From the NCBI GenBank assembly GCA_026393775.1, contig JAPKZM010000143.1:1-7305 (forward strand): a stretch of DNA of 7,305 nt, read 5' to 3'. The position numbers were made by a program, and so were the translations under genes. This DNA is from Candidatus Aminicenantota bacterium (GTDB taxonomy: Bacteria; Acidobacteriota; Aminicenantia; UBA2199). Every line of letters begins with the position of its first letter. Positions within the stretch are counted from its first letter, which is position 1. Shown piece by piece: positions 6,569 to 7,305 of the stretch. The notes below the pieces were generated by a model. The model worked only from the letters and a program-made list of their open reading frames with translations, ran no database searches and was not told where the DNA came from.

Positions 6569-7305
6569 AAGACCATATCAAACAGATCAATGCCGCGGCG
6601 GCCAATGAGCTCCAAGCCCGGAACATGACCCGGGAGTATCTGCAGGCGCGTATCCTGCAGTTTCTTCAGGAGAGCGGAGCATTCGCCAACTGGATTTTTC
6701 ATGGCGGAACAGCATTGAGATTTTTGTATGGTTTGCCGCGCTATTCCGAGGACCTGGATTTTTGTCTGGCACAACCTTCCGGCACTTTCGATCCGGCCAA
6801 CACGGTTGATCATGTCAAGCGGGCTTTTGCGGCTGAAAACTATCAAGTTGAAACCAAAACCTCCGGAAAAGCGGCGGTCAAAAGCGCCTGGCTGCGATTT
6901 CCAGGCTTGTTATCTGAACTGGGTTTATCCAGCCATCAAAGTGAAATTCTTGCGGTCAAGCTTGAAATCGATGCCAATCCGCCCGGCGGAGGTAAAACCG
7001 CCACCACCATCATCCGTCGCCATGTGTTGCTGAACCTGTTCCATCATGACCAGTCATCCTTGCTGGCCGGGAAGCTCCATGCCGTTCTGTCGCGTCCCTA
7101 TACAAAGGGCCGGGACCTTTTTGACTTGTTCTGGTATTTGTCCGATCCCTCTTGGCCCGCTCCCAATATCGAGTTTTTAGAGCAGGCGCTCAAACAGTCC
7201 AAGTGGCCGGGACCGGACATCAATTTGTCCAATTGGCCGCAGGTGACAGCAGAAAAAATTTCAGCATTGGATTGGAAAACGGTATTGAATGATCTTCAAC
7301 CTTTC
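6565..7305 (+). CDS. abiEii: AbiEii/AbiGii-family nucleotidyltransferase toxin, 3'-truncated by the window edge
   Basis: The frame from the ATG at 6565 stays open for 247 codons to the window end; no stop is seen, so the C-terminus is missing (family members are commonly ~250-300 residues). Translation gives the hallmark nucleotidyltransferase motifs. HGGTALRFLYG (46-56) followed by RYSEDLDF (59-66) carries the metal-binding D63 and D65. KLEID (132-136) carries the third acidic position D136. AGKLHAVLSR (168-177) leads into TKGRDLFDLFWYL (180-192). Known relatives are GTP/NTP-dependent nucleotidyltransferases that halt growth, causing abortive phage infection or plasmid/island stabilisation; related MenT toxins modify tRNA 3' ends. 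The target here is unknown. The start overlaps the antitoxin stop (ATGA 6565-6568), giving translational coupling and antitoxin-first order. The ribosome site is weak: AGG at 6554-6556, with GGAGG further back at 6547-6551. Confidence 0.92.
   Translation, partial: MKDHIKQINAAAANELQARNMTREYLQARILQFLQESGAFANWIFHGGTALRFLYGLPRYSEDLDFCLAQPSGTFDPANTVDHVKRAFAAENYQVETKTSGKAAVKSAWLRFPGLLSELGLSSHQSEILAVKLEIDANPPGGGKTATTIIRRHVLLNLFHHDQSSLLAGKLHAVLSRPYTKGRDLFDLFWYLSDPSWPAPNIEFLEQALKQSKWPGPDINLSNWPQVTAEKISALDWKTVLNDLQPF

Noticed and set aside
6728..7033. Plus-strand open frame inside the toxin region
   Set aside because: It is in a different frame from the 6565 reading, which carries all nucleotidyltransferase motifs; the 6728 frame has no domain.

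Overview
The window is GC-rich, densely coded, and carries every recognisable gene on the + strand. Gene content is a metal-type RND pump followed by two exported DUF3857/transglutaminase-like proteins. Together with the codon use, this fits a Gram-negative-type (diderm) bacterium, perhaps an Acidobacteriota/Aminicenantes-like lineage. The taxonomic guess is inference from style of sequence only. The last 1.4 kb is visibly more AT-rich and holds an AbiE-type toxin-antitoxin pair, which looks like an accessory insertion.

Layout: (1) 2-1885, the C-terminal ~60% of a CusA/CzcA-like (HME) RND efflux permease, cut by the left edge. (2) 1886-1970, a short AT-rich gap with a candidate extended -10 promoter and a strong Shine-Dalgarno. 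(3) 1971-3953, a secreted DUF3857 plus transglutaminase-core protein with an intact Cys-His-Asp triad. (4) 3950-5821, a second secreted protein of the same architecture, overlapping the first by 4 bp (ATGA), whose transglutaminase-like domain has lost the catalytic Cys and His. Its interdomain linker contains a tandem pair of 36-bp, REP-like imperfect palindromes read in frame. (5) 5822-5938, an AT-rich control region with a perfect 9-bp inverted repeat lying on a candidate promoter. (6) 5939-6568, an AbiEi-family antitoxin/repressor. (7) 6565-7305, an AbiEii-family nucleotidyltransferase toxin, again with a 4-bp ATGA overlap, running off the right edge.

How the parts work together: the RND pump probably belongs to a metal-export operon that starts upstream of the window. 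The two DUF3857 proteins form a translationally coupled pair in the cell envelope, one predicted active and one predicted pseudo-enzyme, which suggests a complex or a regulator/enzyme pair of unknown substrate. The AbiE pair forms an autoregulated type IV toxin-antitoxin/abortive-infection module. The most unusual signals are the active/inactive transglutaminase pair, the in-frame palindromic repeat inside the second one, and the operator-promoter of the AbiE pair, whose predicted transcription start falls on the ATG (a possible leaderless mRNA).
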